Part shown: in pieces, positions 17,705 to 26,253 of the stretch | Position numbering within the stretch: position 1 is the first letter of the stretch | How the letters are laid out: the number at the start of each line of letters is the position of its first letter | Source of the DNA: JACCTI01 sp038237435 | GTDB taxonomy: Bacteria > Verrucomicrobiota > Verrucomicrobiia > Chthoniobacterales > UBA10450 | Direction: 5' to 3' | NCBI GenBank assembly: GCA_038237435.1 | Contig: JBBRYT010000005.1 | Location: forward strand, 145,180 to 209,179 | DNA: 64,000 bases | Translations under genes and position numbers: made by a program | Notes under the pieces: model-generated | Database searches by the model: none | Seen by the model: only the letters and a program-made list of their open reading frames with translations | Told to the model about the DNA's origin: nothing

Positions 17705-18134
17705 TTGAAATACTGAAAGGCTGAACAACTGAAATACGGAGATTGCTAGTCGCGATTCTTCGTCTTGTTCAGGATTGTCACGAAGATCGCGACCAACTCA
17801 TTCGTCTCCGTGTGAAGTTCTTTGATAAGATTGTCCGTAACGTTGCAATCTTCCTGGAGTAGCTCAATCCAAAGCATCGACTCGTCGGCTTCTTGCAGCG
17901 CTCCATCCAGCTTTGAGCAAAACTCGGCATCAGACCGAGCACGCGAAGTTTCGCGAACATGCGCGGCAACCGAAGTGCCCGAGCGAAGAAGTTGATGTCC
18001 CAGAACCTCTACCTCTTTCCGATTTCGCGGCAGACTGACGTAAAGTCGAATAATGCGCGACGCATAACGCTTTGTCCGATCCCTCAGTTCCTCAGACAGT
18101 CTCATTTCAGTATTTCAGCATTTCAGACTTTCAG
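17705..18134 (-). mobile_element. S23 hairpin element B (octamer inverted arrays around a four-helix-bundle ORF)
   Basis: The arms are exact four-unit octamer arrays. On the left, 17705-17736 reads TTGAAATA, CTGAAAGG, CTGAACAA, CTGAAATA; on the right, 18103-18134 reads in reverse complement CTGAAAGT, CTGAAATG, CTGAAATA, CTGAAATG. Paired from outside in they match at about 25 of 32 positions. The enclosed minus-strand ORF is an intact S23 protein. Its ATG is the end of the innermost right octamer, and the stop codon of the upstream glycosyltransferase lies in the second octamer. The repeat unit differs from the heptamers of elements A, C and D, so the arms of each element resemble each other more than those of other elements. 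Confidence 0.6.
17746..18105 (-). CDS. Four-helix-bundle protein (S23 family)
   Basis: This intact 119-residue protein follows the S23 pattern: MRLSEELRDRTKRYASRIIR, LYVSLPRNRKEVEVLGHQLL, RSGTSVAAHVRETSRARSDA, EFCSKLDGALQEADESMLWI, ELLQEDC and a closing LVAIFVTILNKTKNRD. The family was first seen inside 23S rRNA intervening sequences and is related to the Avd accessory protein of diversity-generating retroelements; it forms helical bundles with a basic surface. No catalytic motif is expected. The ATG comes from the last base triplet of the flanking octamer array, and the gene is in the same direction as the operon. It is more diverged from the other copies than A and C are from each other. 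Confidence 0.82.
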   Translation of the reverse strand: MRLSEELRDRTKRYASRIIRLYVSLPRNRKEVEVLGHQLLRSGTSVAAHVRETSRARSDAEFCSKLDGALQEADESMLWIELLQEDCNVTDNLIKELHTETNELVAIFVTILNKTKNRD

Positions 18135-19338
18135 CTTTTTCGTCGACAAACGGCTTCAACACATCCCTGAGCCGTTCGACGAAGCGCTCATACCCATACG
18201 CGTCGATCACACGCGCGCGCAGACCTTCCGGGTCGAACATGATATCCGGAAGACGAGGGCTAGAAGGTGAAAGTCTAAAGTAGGAAGTAGAAAGTTCAGA
18301 ATTACAAGCTTCCGCGTTTTCTCCTTTAGCCTTTCTACTTCCCACTTTCCTAGCGAGAATCGCTATGAGCGTTTCCGCGATTTGAGCGACATCATCCGGA
18401 TCAACTAGCGCACCGATCTCGCCATTTAAGACCGCATCGACCGAGCCATCCTTGTTCCCGGCGATCACAGGTTTCCCACAAGCGATTGCTTCGAGAAAGA
18501 CAATACCGAAACCTTCGCCTTTGCTTGGCATGGCAAAGATATCGCAAAGGTTGTAATGCTCGCACAATTCATGCGCAGGCACATAACCCGCAAGGATCAC
18601 GTTTTCACCTACACCAAGGTCCTTGATCAGAGCTTCAATTCGGGCGTGGTCAGGCCCGCGACCGCCGAGGATGTATTGAACATCATGAAATCGCTCGCGA
18701 ACCGCGGGTAGAGCGCTGAGAATCTGATCGTATCCTTTATAACGTTCCGCACTTGCTAGTCGCGTGATTGTAAGAATGACCGGCTGCTCCTCACGGAGCC
18801 CATAGCGTTTCCGAAGAAAGCGAGGCTTAGCTTTCGGAACAAATTCCTCGGGGTCTACCGTACAGGGGAAGAGTGCAATATCAGAGGCATCTAAATCGAG
18901 AACGCTAGCCATTCGCTTTCGAGTGTATTCGCTGATGGCAAGTAACTGATCAGCGTTTCGAAGCGCGGCCCGAGTTTGGGAAGATCGGATTTCCCATACA
19001 TCAATTCCGTTACCGATAGCTACGTAGGGAATACCGAATGCTTTTTCTAGCCAATAGGCAACAGGCGAGAAATTAGGATGCGTCGTAATAATTAGATCGG
19101 GGCGTTCAAACGCCGCACGCCGAAACAACTCTACCGACAACGAAACGGTCCTTAGTTTTGGCGGCCACCAGCCGAGCGGAGTAAAGGTTGTGGTCCAATC
19201 GGCATTCAATTCTGGGTATGAAGTATCATTCTTCGAAATAACACATATGCGCGCTTCCGGGAGAATCTCCCGCAGAGCACGCACGAGAAACCGCGACAGC
19301 GTCTGAATGCCGCCGATAGCCGACGCATAGTCCGGCAC
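18115..19338 (-). CDS. Family 4 (GT-B) glycosyltransferase carrying a repeat-derived insertion
   Basis: The protein has the GT4 layout: GGIQTLSRFLVRAL in the N-terminal domain and ITRLASAERYKGYDQILSAL, YILGGRGPDHARIEAL, FAMPSKGEGFGIVFLEAIAC and GKPVIAGNKDGSVDAVLNGE in the donor domain. About 32 residues (KVGSRKAKGENAE... to ...SPSSPRL) interrupt the C-terminal part just before PDIMFDPEGLRARV; they are the translation of a 96-bp palindromic repeat (18259-18354). The listed start is the GTG at 19338, but the frame upstream encodes KIHVWVPDYA, so the native start was probably an ATG in place of the CTG at 19354-19356, lost where the repeat abuts the gene. The stop lies inside an octamer of element B. 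It acts at the cytosolic face on lipid-linked repeat units. Confidence 0.82.
   Translation of the reverse strand: MPDYASAIGGIQTLSRFLVRALREILPEARICVISKNDTSYPELNADWTTTFTPLGWWPPKLRTVSLSVELFRRAAFERPDLIITTHPNFSPVAYWLEKAFGIPYVAIGNGIDVWEIRSSQTRAALRNADQLLAISEYTRKRMASVLDLDASDIALFPCTVDPEEFVPKAKPRFLRKRYGLREEQPVILTITRLASAERYKGYDQILSALPAVRERFHDVQYILGGRGPDHARIEALIKDLGVGENVILAGYVPAHELCEHYNLCDIFAMPSKGEGFGIVFLEAIACGKPVIAGNKDGSVDAVLNGEIGALVDPDDVAQIAETLIAILARKVGSRKAKGENAEACNSELSTSYFRLSPSSPRLPDIMFDPEGLRARVIDAYGYERFVERLRDVLKPFVDEKAESLKC
18259..18354. repeat. In-frame 96-bp heptamer palindrome inside a glycosyltransferase gene
   Basis: The segment is bounded by GCTAG and CTAGC. The left half is five heptamers (GCTAGAA, GGTGAAA, GTCTAAA, GTAGGAA, GTAGAAA); the right half in reverse complement reads TAGGAAA, GTGGGAA, GTAGAAA, GGCTAAA, GGAGAAA. 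A short spacer with GCGTTTTCT separates them. The length is exactly 32 codons, so the host glycosyltransferase frame is preserved. The spacer resembles that of the copy at 49480-49552. Confidence 0.75.
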
Positions 19339-19352
19339 CCAAACATGAATCT

Positions 19353-20522
19353 TCAGGCCTTTCTACTTTCTACTTTAGACTTCCTACTTTCTGCAACGAT
19401 TCGTTCGTACAACGCGATCGTCTGCTCTATCGGTTCGTCCCAGGAAAGCTCACGTTTCACTTCGTCTCGCCGTGCCGTCATCTGATCTCGGAAACCGGGA
19501 TTGAGCATGCGCCGCATGCCATCCGCGATCTTCGCTACGCCGAGCGGCACTGCATAACCCGCGCGCTCGTGTATCAACGAGGCTATCCCACAAGTATCTG
19601 TCAGCAGAACGGGCACATTCGCGGCAACCGCTTCACCAGCAGCATTACCGAAGCTTTCGTTTACCGAAGGCAAGACGAATAGATCAGCTATTTCAAGCGC
19701 GGCGCTTCGGTCCCCTTCATAGAGCGGTCCGGCGAAAGTCACCCGATCATTCAGTTGACGCGAGACAATTAATTGCCGCAGCTGTTTCTCGTACGCGGGT
19801 TCAGTGAGCGGTCCGACCAAAACAAGCCGTGCACCAGGTAACTTTGCTTCGGCAAACGCAAGGATCAGTTGTTCAAGATTTTTGATAGGACTAATGCGGC
19901 CGATATACAGGATAACCTGCTCACCTGGCGAAATCTGCCATATCTTCTTTAAATGGTCGCCGTTCGGTAGTTGCTCGAAAGATTCAATATCGATGCCGTT
20001 ACGGCGATAAACGATCTTTTCGGGGTCAGCGATTTCAGCTAATTCAGCGGCTTCGGCTTCGGAAGCTCCGATCACTGCTGAGGCATGACGGACCATGCTC
20101 TTCGTCAATATCCTGTTGTAAGCTCTTTTCCCTAGCTGATTACCTGCTCGAGGAGGATACATCCCGAGTGGTTCTAGAATGAACGGGATCCCCGCGACGC
20201 GCGCGCACCGGGCGGACATTGGCGACAAAAGGTTGTAAATGCCAAAGGCGTGAACTAGATCGGCAGCACCTATAGCATTCCTAATTGTCCCGCGATCCAG
20301 AGGCACCTGCTTAAGTTTCCTACCTATCCAGCGAAGGTCCTGAACCGAAACATTGTCAACCGATCGCGATTCTATTGAGCGACGCCCGTTAGAAGCGAAT
20401 GTCAAAACATTAATCGAATGGCCGCGGGCCGCAATACCGGCAGCCAACGAATGAATCTTCCGCGGTGGCCCACCGAACTTCAGCTCAGGAACATAGTAGG
20501 GCGTTGCATACACGATTCGCAT
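19353..20522 (-). CDS. Family 4 (GT-B) glycosyltransferase
   Basis: The 389-residue protein begins MRIVYATPYYVPELKFGGPP, the GT4 N-terminal glycine-rich loop, and has ILYIGRISPIKNLEQLILAF, RLVLVGPLTEPAYEKQLRQL, LFVLPSVNESFGNAAGEAVA (the E-x7-E donor motif) and ANVPVLLTDTCGIASLIHE. The last ~11 residues (SRKSKVESRKA) are encoded by five heptamers of the dispersed repeat, so the native C-terminus ended near LYERIVAE. Its ATG directly follows the stop of the polymerase gene (TAAATG). The downstream glycosyltransferase starts at the far edge of the repeat. Confidence 0.85.
   Translation of the reverse strand: MRIVYATPYYVPELKFGGPPRKIHSLAAGIAARGHSINVLTFASNGRRSIESRSVDNVSVQDLRWIGRKLKQVPLDRGTIRNAIGAADLVHAFGIYNLLSPMSARCARVAGIPFILEPLGMYPPRAGNQLGKRAYNRILTKSMVRHASAVIGASEAEAAELAEIADPEKIVYRRNGIDIESFEQLPNGDHLKKIWQISPGEQVILYIGRISPIKNLEQLILAFAEAKLPGARLVLVGPLTEPAYEKQLRQLIVSRQLNDRVTFAGPLYEGDRSAALEIADLFVLPSVNESFGNAAGEAVAANVPVLLTDTCGIASLIHERAGYAVPLGVAKIADGMRRMLNPGFRDQMTARRDEVKRELSWDEPIEQTIALYERIVAESRKSKVESRKA
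19360..19394. repeat. Single five-unit heptamer arm at a gene junction
   Basis: On the minus strand the tract reads GCAGAAA, GTAGGAA, GTCTAAA, GTAGAAA, GTAGAAA. It encodes the C-terminal SRKSKVESRKA of one glycosyltransferase and ends 4 bp before the position where the next glycosyltransferase would start. No inverted partner arm is seen within 100 bp. Confidence 0.7.
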
Positions 20523-21974
20523 TTACGCCCGCTTTGCCGCAGTGGAGCCGAATTGCGGACGCTGCTTCACCAGCTGCGCCGAGCCACAAAAGACGCGCAA
20601 GAAGAGAATGCTCACTATCGTGAATTGTAGGATATTACCGAATAACACCACCGCCGAGGTTCCGATACCATTTAGGAAAACCATCATCACTGTCGCGTAG
20701 ATCGCCTGGCCTCCGAGATTCCCGGGAGCGTTTAGAAACCGGCTTAGCAGGGCAAAAATAATACCTTGTATGGCCATGATGACGACCACTCCGGTCCAGG
20801 AAAAGTTTGCATATGCCTCCGCCACAAACCCGGCGCCAATATTCGTCCCGTGAGATTCCTGGTCGGGGAAGCGAAATCCATAGGCATAATCGACCAGATC
20901 AGTGGCCTCATTTGCTTTTGGCTTATCCGGCCAGACCAGCCGAGGAATAAAGGTAACTAACATGTAGCGATAGCTTTCACCCCGCAGGAACGGCACGCTC
21001 TCTGGCGTCAGACTTTTCACGTACGCTAGCTTATGCAGCAGATCGATTCGCTGCAGGGAGCCCTGAATTACATCACCTTCCTCATCGGTACGAATTGGAT
21101 CTCTTATGTCGAGGTAGGTAGTTTGTGCCGCCTCAATCCAGTTCGCGATGCGATCGACTGGCCCCACTCTCTCCTCGGCCATCCAAGTCAAATTCCGATA
21201 TTCATACTTAACCGGGTTAACGATCAGAAAGAACAAAGCGAGTCCCACCGCGAATATCCATGGGAAACGGCTCCGCATGTGCCACCGCACGATTAAGACC
21301 AATAGCAACGGCAAAATGGCCGTCTCCATCATTCCACCCAGAAGCCCGATCAACGTGGCAAATCCACTGATCGCGATGAGAGGTAGTTGCGAGCGCTTGC
21401 GCTCGAACGTATCGAAGGCGAGTACAATAACCCCGACGTAAAATTGTCCCGCCGCGGCGTATATAATTGCACCGTAGCTCGCATCATAAGAGTCAAAGAG
21501 CGTACTAAAGGTTCGAGCCACGAGGCCGACCAGCAGGCTCACGACAATATAGGCAGACCGAATACTCAACGGCACGTCAAGAGATATCCGTCGCAGCCCG
21601 ACGTCCCTGGTTGTTCGCGCGGTGAAATAGAACGCAACTATGCCCGAAGTAACTCCGCACGTTGCAAGTAAGAGGGAACGTTCGACCAACTCCCAGGGCA
21701 ACTCTACTCGCCTACTTGCAATCGTTATCCAATTCGGGGTAAGAGAGAGTGCCACCGCATAGGCAAAGCCATATGCCAGACAGATCAACTCGAACATTGG
21801 CAGGCCTCCGTCCGCCCGCCGATACCAGAGTGCAAGCGGGAAGGTAGACACTGCCCAAAGAAGGCAACCGCAAAGAAACGCGACCGGTGGCACTGGCTGG
21901 ACTTGCCAAATACTAAAGAGTATGGCGAAACCAGCAAGGTTTGCGAAGTACAGCTGCCAGGCTCTGTGTATCAT
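20523..21974 (-). CDS. O-antigen/EPS polymerase-like multi-spanning membrane protein (Wzy-like)
   Basis: This 483-residue protein has about 11 hydrophobic segments (for example LAGFAILFSIWQ, IRSAYIVVSLLVGLVA, LIGLLGGMMETAILPLLLVL). Near the C-terminus it has a large loop with LVTFIPRLVWPDKPKANEAT and TNIGAGFVAEAYANFSWTG, which resembles the periplasmic loop of Wzy-type polymerases. Such proteins link lipid-carried repeat units on the periplasmic side. Sequence conservation in this class is low, so the call rests on topology, the loop motif and the context of glycosyltransferases. It overlaps the upstream gene by 4 bp and abuts the downstream one. Confidence 0.72.
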   Translation of the reverse strand: MIHRAWQLYFANLAGFAILFSIWQVQPVPPVAFLCGCLLWAVSTFPLALWYRRADGGLPMFELICLAYGFAYAVALSLTPNWITIASRRVELPWELVERSLLLATCGVTSGIVAFYFTARTTRDVGLRRISLDVPLSIRSAYIVVSLLVGLVARTFSTLFDSYDASYGAIIYAAAGQFYVGVIVLAFDTFERKRSQLPLIAISGFATLIGLLGGMMETAILPLLLVLIVRWHMRSRFPWIFAVGLALFFLIVNPVKYEYRNLTWMAEERVGPVDRIANWIEAAQTTYLDIRDPIRTDEEGDVIQGSLQRIDLLHKLAYVKSLTPESVPFLRGESYRYMLVTFIPRLVWPDKPKANEATDLVDYAYGFRFPDQESHGTNIGAGFVAEAYANFSWTGVVVIMAIQGIIFALLSRFLNAPGNLGGQAIYATVMMVFLNGIGTSAVVLFGNILQFTIVSILFLRVFCGSAQLVKQRPQFGSTAAKRA

Positions 21975-22996
21975 GAATCCGCGCTCAAAATCGTCTTACA
22001 AACAATGTGCTGGAGACGATCAGCATATGTGTTCCCACCATTCGTTATATAATCATGCACGGCGTTCCGCATCCTGGTTCGTTCCGCAGGGGCGTCCAGC
22101 AACCTCTTGGCTCTCTCAACCATTTCATAAGGTGAGGCGAAGTAGGTGACGCGATCAGAATCGCGACCGAAAATATCTCGGTGATCATCGGTATCCTCGG
22201 CGAGGATACAAGCACCGATCGCGGGGAGCTCGAACGTACGCATGGAATGACCGTCGCGATTATCATGTCTTATCAAGCAAAGGGACAGCTTGCACTGTCT
22301 CGCTTCACTTCGAATTGTCGCAATATCAGCTTCTCCGCGCGCATACGGGCGTGTAACAGCGTACGCATCCCATCCTTTGCCATATAGGCGAACACGGAGA
22401 CCTGCTTTGATCGCGGCTACAACATAATCCATTCTACTTGCCTCCACGTGACCGGCAAAGAACAGATCGGACGTATCTTCTTTAGTATCCTTAGAGGAGT
22501 CTCGACAGAAAAGGTCTGCGTCGTAACCAAACCGCAGATATTTGACTCGTCTGCAACCATCGGTCCGCAGTTGCTCGATGTTGGATCGCCGCGGCGTAAA
22601 GAGCACGTTATACATGCCAAGCGTTTCCATAAACCAAGGTGAATGCATTCGCTGATTGAAAGGATCATCGGTTAGAAAATTCGCCATACGGATACCTGCC
22701 ATATGGCAGAAGCGAAGCGTCTCTCCGGCGACCCCAGCCCTTCCTGTGACTAACATAACTGTCGGACGAAAGTCGCGGCATCGCTGTATCAACCGTTTGT
22801 TGAAGTTCCGAAAGAGCAGGGGCCGACGCCCGCGTAAACGCCACACGAAAGACTGCCGAAAAGTTCCTGTAGCCCACGCTTCATTTGAATCACAGAGTAT
22901 TGTTTCGAGGCCAACGTGGCAAGCACCGCGCCACAACGAGCCGCCGATATTGGAACCGCCGCTAGCGCCAACTATTAATACCCGCGTTTGCGACAT
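21971..22996 (-). CDS. CgeB-like GT-B glycosyltransferase
   Basis: The 341-residue protein has a glycine-rich N-terminal loop (RVLIVGASGGSNIGGSLWRG), a middle with MANFLTDDPFNQRMHSPWFM and NVLFTPRRSNIEQLRTDGCR, and a donor-side half with LFFAGHVEASRMDYVVAAIK, VRLYGKGWDAYA and GHSMRTFELPAIGACILAED. This resembles the spore-coat CgeB-like group of GT-B transferases, whose acceptors are poorly known. It is translationally coupled (4-bp overlap) to the polymerase gene and overlaps the end of the upstream GT2 gene by 22 bp. Confidence 0.75.
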   Translation of the reverse strand: MSQTRVLIVGASGGSNIGGSLWRGACHVGLETILCDSNEAWATGTFRQSFVWRLRGRRPLLFRNFNKRLIQRCRDFRPTVMLVTGRAGVAGETLRFCHMAGIRMANFLTDDPFNQRMHSPWFMETLGMYNVLFTPRRSNIEQLRTDGCRRVKYLRFGYDADLFCRDSSKDTKEDTSDLFFAGHVEASRMDYVVAAIKAGLRVRLYGKGWDAYAVTRPYARGEADIATIRSEARQCKLSLCLIRHDNRDGHSMRTFELPAIGACILAEDTDDHRDIFGRDSDRVTYFASPYEMVERAKRLLDAPAERTRMRNAVHDYITNGGNTYADRLQHIVCKTILSADS

Positions 22997-24147
22997 CCAA
23001 ACATGGCACCCAAAACCGTAGACTTAGCCTGTCGCCTTCGTCGAACGATTTCCGCGATCCGGTGACGAATCCGCGTGAAGACGGATGACGGAATAACCAA
23101 AGCAGCCGTCGTGACCGTCAAGTAAAGTAGCCAAAGGTATATCTTGTGCCCAACCTTCAGCGGATATTCAGCCAGGCGGCGACCCGGCCACAGGTCACGC
23201 GCAATCGCCAATCCCCAGCTCCAGTTAGCCAGGCGACGATACTCAAGCACCCAATAAGGATAGGTAATTGATAAGAGTTGTTTCCAAATAGTAAGACACA
23301 CTTGGGAGCGACGCCCTTCGGCCACGAAGGGCAGAACCGCGTCAATCGTAACTCGGGCGACTGAATCTAGTCCGGTATGCTTTGGTTTCGAGGTCCAGCC
23401 TGCATTCTTATATCGGTTCCGATATGTCTCGGGGACAAGCTCACCGCCTAAACGGATGTGATCACGAATCGCGCTGATATCTATACCTCCCATCCGGCCG
23501 CCGGAAGCTATAATGCGGCAGGCAAGATAAATTTGATAGTAGATTGAGCGATCCCATTTGTCGGTCTCGTGTTTCGCAGCTTCGGAACTCTCATAGATGA
23601 TACCGCTGACAAAACTAAAGGACCTAAAATAACGGCCGGCGGTGTTTGGACCTGCGCCGAGAATTCGTGTGCCATAAGCGCGTTTCGAAACTTGCCCAGA
23701 TTGCCAGTCCTGGTAATTCGTAATCGCTACTTCAGGATATTGCAGCGCTGCTAAGCCGTCAGCAATCTGTTGAAGCGTTACCATCGAGACTAGCGCATCA
23801 TCATTTCCCAAAAGCATCACATACTTACCTCGCGCTGCTCGCAGGCAGAAGCGCACATTGCCGTCATAGCCAAGGTTCGTCGGTTGCGAGTAGTACCTAT
23901 AGGAGCGCCCAGATCCATCCAACAAGCCGGGAATTACATCGTTCGAATCGTCCGGTGATTGGTCATCGGAAATAAGTATCTCGAAAGCCTCAAAAGTCTG
24001 CTCAAACAGGCTGGCGAGGTTTAGCTCTAGATACCTGCGTCTCTTGTACTGAGGAATTGCCACCGTCAGAAAAGGCTCGGAGATAGAATCGCGTTGCGCG
24101 ACAGACCCCTTGAAGGAGGCAGTAACTTTAGCGGTAGCGGCGCTCAT
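22975..24147 (-). CDS. Family 2 glycosyltransferase
   Basis: The GT-A domain is plain: FLTVAIPQYKRRRYLELNLA, FEILISDDQSPDDSNDV, RYYSQPTNLGYDGNVRFCL, and the metal-binding DXD-like segment YVMLLGNDDALVS. The C-terminal 100 residues contain hydrophobic stretches (YLWLLYLTVTTAALVIPSSV), so the 390-residue protein is probably membrane-associated. It should transfer a sugar from a nucleotide donor on the cytosolic face. Its start overlaps the end of the upstream methyltransferase gene by 4 bp. Confidence 0.82.
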   Translation of the reverse strand: MSAATAKVTASFKGSVAQRDSISEPFLTVAIPQYKRRRYLELNLASLFEQTFEAFEILISDDQSPDDSNDVIPGLLDGSGRSYRYYSQPTNLGYDGNVRFCLRAARGKYVMLLGNDDALVSMVTLQQIADGLAALQYPEVAITNYQDWQSGQVSKRAYGTRILGAGPNTAGRYFRSFSFVSGIIYESSEAAKHETDKWDRSIYYQIYLACRIIASGGRMGGIDISAIRDHIRLGGELVPETYRNRYKNAGWTSKPKHTGLDSVARVTIDAVLPFVAEGRRSQVCLTIWKQLLSITYPYWVLEYRRLANWSWGLAIARDLWPGRRLAEYPLKVGHKIYLWLLYLTVTTAALVIPSSVFTRIRHRIAEIVRRRRQAKSTVLGAMFGCRKRGY

Positions 24148-24842
24148 TGCGGGCGAGCCTCGACGTAGAGGCTGTAATCGGCGCGATTATCGAGTAACTC
24201 TAGGTCAGGTGTCGCGCCTTCTCGATATGCCTTACGTTCAACTGTGCGGAATCCGACCTCAGACAGCGTTTTGGACAGGAGTTCAAAGTCATAAGCGTAA
24301 CGATGCTGAGAAAATCCGGTGTCAGTGCCGGTGAAGAAGAAATCATGTAGCATTAATTCCTTCTCACCACCTTTGTATAGCTCCCATGCATATTCAAGGT
24401 CGGGCACGGCAATCCGCACCACGCCCGATGGCTTGAGAATCCGCAAGCATTCCTTCAAAAACCCCTGGGCGCACTCCTTGTCTAGATGTTCCAGAAAATG
24501 GGACGAAAAAACGTAGTCTACTGTCTGCTGACGAAATGGCAGTCCGAAATCAATATTGTGATAGACAAATTTGTTGTTGCGTAGGGTGTCGCGGTAAAAT
24601 GTCTCGGTGTAAAAGCGATTAGCCCCGGAAAGTTTGTACGCTAAACGAATAAGCCACCTAGGCCGTCTCGAAATCCACGCACTGAGACTTGCATCCACGT
24701 TTATCCAACCGGGCGCAACACTGAGTCCGCACCCAATATTCACCTTATGAACGCCGCCCGTTGGAAGGACAACTATTTGATTCCGATAAACCCTGGCGAG
24801 GCCTTTTGAAAGGGACTCAATCACGGTCCGTTTTAGGTTCAT
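24144..24842 (-). CDS. SAM-dependent methyltransferase (class I)
   Basis: The 232-residue protein contains the SAM-binding motif KVNIGCGLSVAPGWINVDAS, the motif IV/post-I region VDYVFSSHFLEHLDKECAQG, and FLKECLRILKPSGVVRIAVP, which is the standard Methyltransf_11 pattern. In this cluster it would methylate a sugar hydroxyl or carboxyl of the EPS precursor; the acceptor cannot be told. It is coupled to the downstream GT2 gene by a 4-bp overlap. Confidence 0.82.
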   Translation of the reverse strand: MNLKRTVIESLSKGLARVYRNQIVVLPTGGVHKVNIGCGLSVAPGWINVDASLSAWISRRPRWLIRLAYKLSGANRFYTETFYRDTLRNNKFVYHNIDFGLPFRQQTVDYVFSSHFLEHLDKECAQGFLKECLRILKPSGVVRIAVPDLEYAWELYKGGEKELMLHDFFFTGTDTGFSQHRYAYDFELLSKTLSEVGFRTVERKAYREGATPDLELLDNRADYSLYVEARPQ

Positions 24843-24874
24843 TCTGATGTGACGATCCTGTGATCGTTTGGAGC

Positions 24875-25048
24875 CTACAATCTTTGCCCCAAGCGTTTTC
24901 TCTGGAAAATGGAAGGATCCCAGCCAGTATACAGCTCCCTCTTACTGCGGGGGATTCCAACGACCGTTCCACGGATGCCGTAGGCATTTGCACGGTCCGT
25001 ATGAAGAATCTTTAGTGGAACCTTGCTTCCCACTCGAAATATATCATA
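24875..25048 (-). CDS. Small ORF after an FkbM fragment, possible gene remnant
   Basis: An ATG overlapping the stop of the truncated methyltransferase (ATGA) opens a 57-codon frame beginning MIFRVGSKVPLKILHTDRAN and ending IFQRKRLGQRL. The composition (NAYGIRGTVVGIPRSKRELY, TGWDPS) looks like a globular protein rather than random translation. I do not recognise a family. It may be the 3' end of a gene whose middle was deleted together with the C-terminal half of the FkbM enzyme. A real 57-residue protein is less likely. Confidence 0.35.
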   Translation of the reverse strand, partial: YDIFRVGSKVPLKILHTDRANAYGIRGTVVGIPRSKRELYTGWDPSIFQRKRLGQRL

Positions 25049-25367
25049 GGGGATAAGTTTGCGCTAACCTTCGGTGCGTCTCGGGAACGGGTTCGAAACA
25101 AAATACTTTTCCTGTTAACCCAACGCTCCGACTGAGAAATCGGGAAAAGTAGCCGAAATTGGCGCCAATATCGGCAACAACCATTCCTTTCTTCAAGAAT
25201 AGTCCGAAGACTTCGAACGAGTTGGGCTCGTGGAGTCCCAACATCATGTCGAGATTGTAGTCGTCTGAGTAAATAAATTTGAATCCCCTGTTCTTACCGA
25301 CCCAGGTAGTAATGATTGTTCTAGATTTAAGGTAAGTCCTTAGCACTTTTTTTATAAGTCTCTTCAT
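25044..25367 (-). pseudogene. Truncated FkbM-type methyltransferase
   Basis: The 107-residue frame carries the N-terminal half of an FkbM methyltransferase: MVVADIGANFGYFSRFLSRS (SAM-binding loop) and GKVFCFEPVPETHRRLAQTY. The family is normally 230-280 residues and needs a later acidic motif such as the KMDIEGAE of the FkbM protein at 29451-30260. Here it stops directly after YPL, so the acceptor part is missing. Two intact FkbM genes lie nearby (25.4 and 29.5 kb). I treat it as a decayed paralogue. Confidence 0.7.
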
Positions 25368-25416
25368 CGGTCCACGTGCATGTTTCGACTAGCGCGGTAA
25401 CTTGAAAGGACTGCTG

Positions 25417-26199
25417 CTACCAACGGAATGCTTCTGCTCGAAGAATCCCGTCTCCTTTTGCGAAAACGACTTCTGCTAAGCCGAGAGCGCCGTCAAATGG
25501 CCGTCTACAAAAATACGTAAGATCATACGCATGGTAATCTTGCTCGGCCATAAATCGGACGACTTCCGTGAACAATGGTTGCCCGCTTCGAAATCGAAAA
25601 AATGCAACCTCAATCAGGAAAAGCTCAACGGCTCGAGAGGCTAGTAGACGCTGCGCACCTCGCAGCACTTCAAGCTCAAAGCCCTCCACGTCAACCTTCA
25701 CCATGTCTGGTAACGGTTGCGCTGTGTCGAACACTATGGAGTCAAGTGTTACCATTCGGGTTTGTCGTTCTTGGATGTCTGATAAATTCATTCCCACGGG
25801 CGGGCATAGAAATGAAGAACTTTCTGTATCCAAAAGGATCTTAAAATCGGCTACGCCAATTTCACTGCCAGCACCGGCGTTTATCCATCGCGCTCCAGGA
25901 TTCTTACGGCAGAAGGAATCCAAATACGGTTTCATGCTTTCTTGCGGTTCAATCAGAGTGAACTTCGCGTGAGGAAAAACCTCCTTCGCTATTTCGCTCC
26001 ACCAGCCATGATTAGCTCCGACATCCAAAACATGTTTCGGACAAAACCCGCGGGCGGCGATATCTTCCAAAACCGGCTTCAGATCCCCTATTGGTCGATC
26101 CGTGGCGGCAGGCTGCCGATGAGGAACTCGGTGCACCTCGTAACCTGTCGACCGCAGACAGCGCTTTATCAGTTGCTTCACCGCTAGTTTAGTTTCCAA
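25417..26199 (-). CDS. FkbM family SAM-dependent methyltransferase
   Basis: The 260-residue protein has the FkbM set: CPKHVLDVGANHGWWSEIAK, KFTLIEPQESMKPYLDSFCR, and the acidic MVKVDVEGFELEVLRGAQRL followed by VELFLIEVAFFRF. FkbM enzymes O-methylate hydroxyls on glycans and natural products. The acceptor sugar here is unknown. It lies between a glycosyltransferase gene and the FkbM fragment, all in the same direction. Confidence 0.85.
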   Translation of the reverse strand: METKLAVKQLIKRCLRSTGYEVHRVPHRQPAATDRPIGDLKPVLEDIAARGFCPKHVLDVGANHGWWSEIAKEVFPHAKFTLIEPQESMKPYLDSFCRKNPGARWINAGAGSEIGVADFKILLDTESSSFLCPPVGMNLSDIQERQTRMVTLDSIVFDTAQPLPDMVKVDVEGFELEVLRGAQRLLASRAVELFLIEVAFFRFRSGQPLFTEVVRFMAEQDYHAYDLTYFCRRPFDGALGLAEVVFAKGDGILRAEAFRW

Positions 26200-26253
26200 A
26201 AGAAAGGCGACAGTGCGGACTTTACCCCTGACGAACCAACGGAAAAGGCGACG

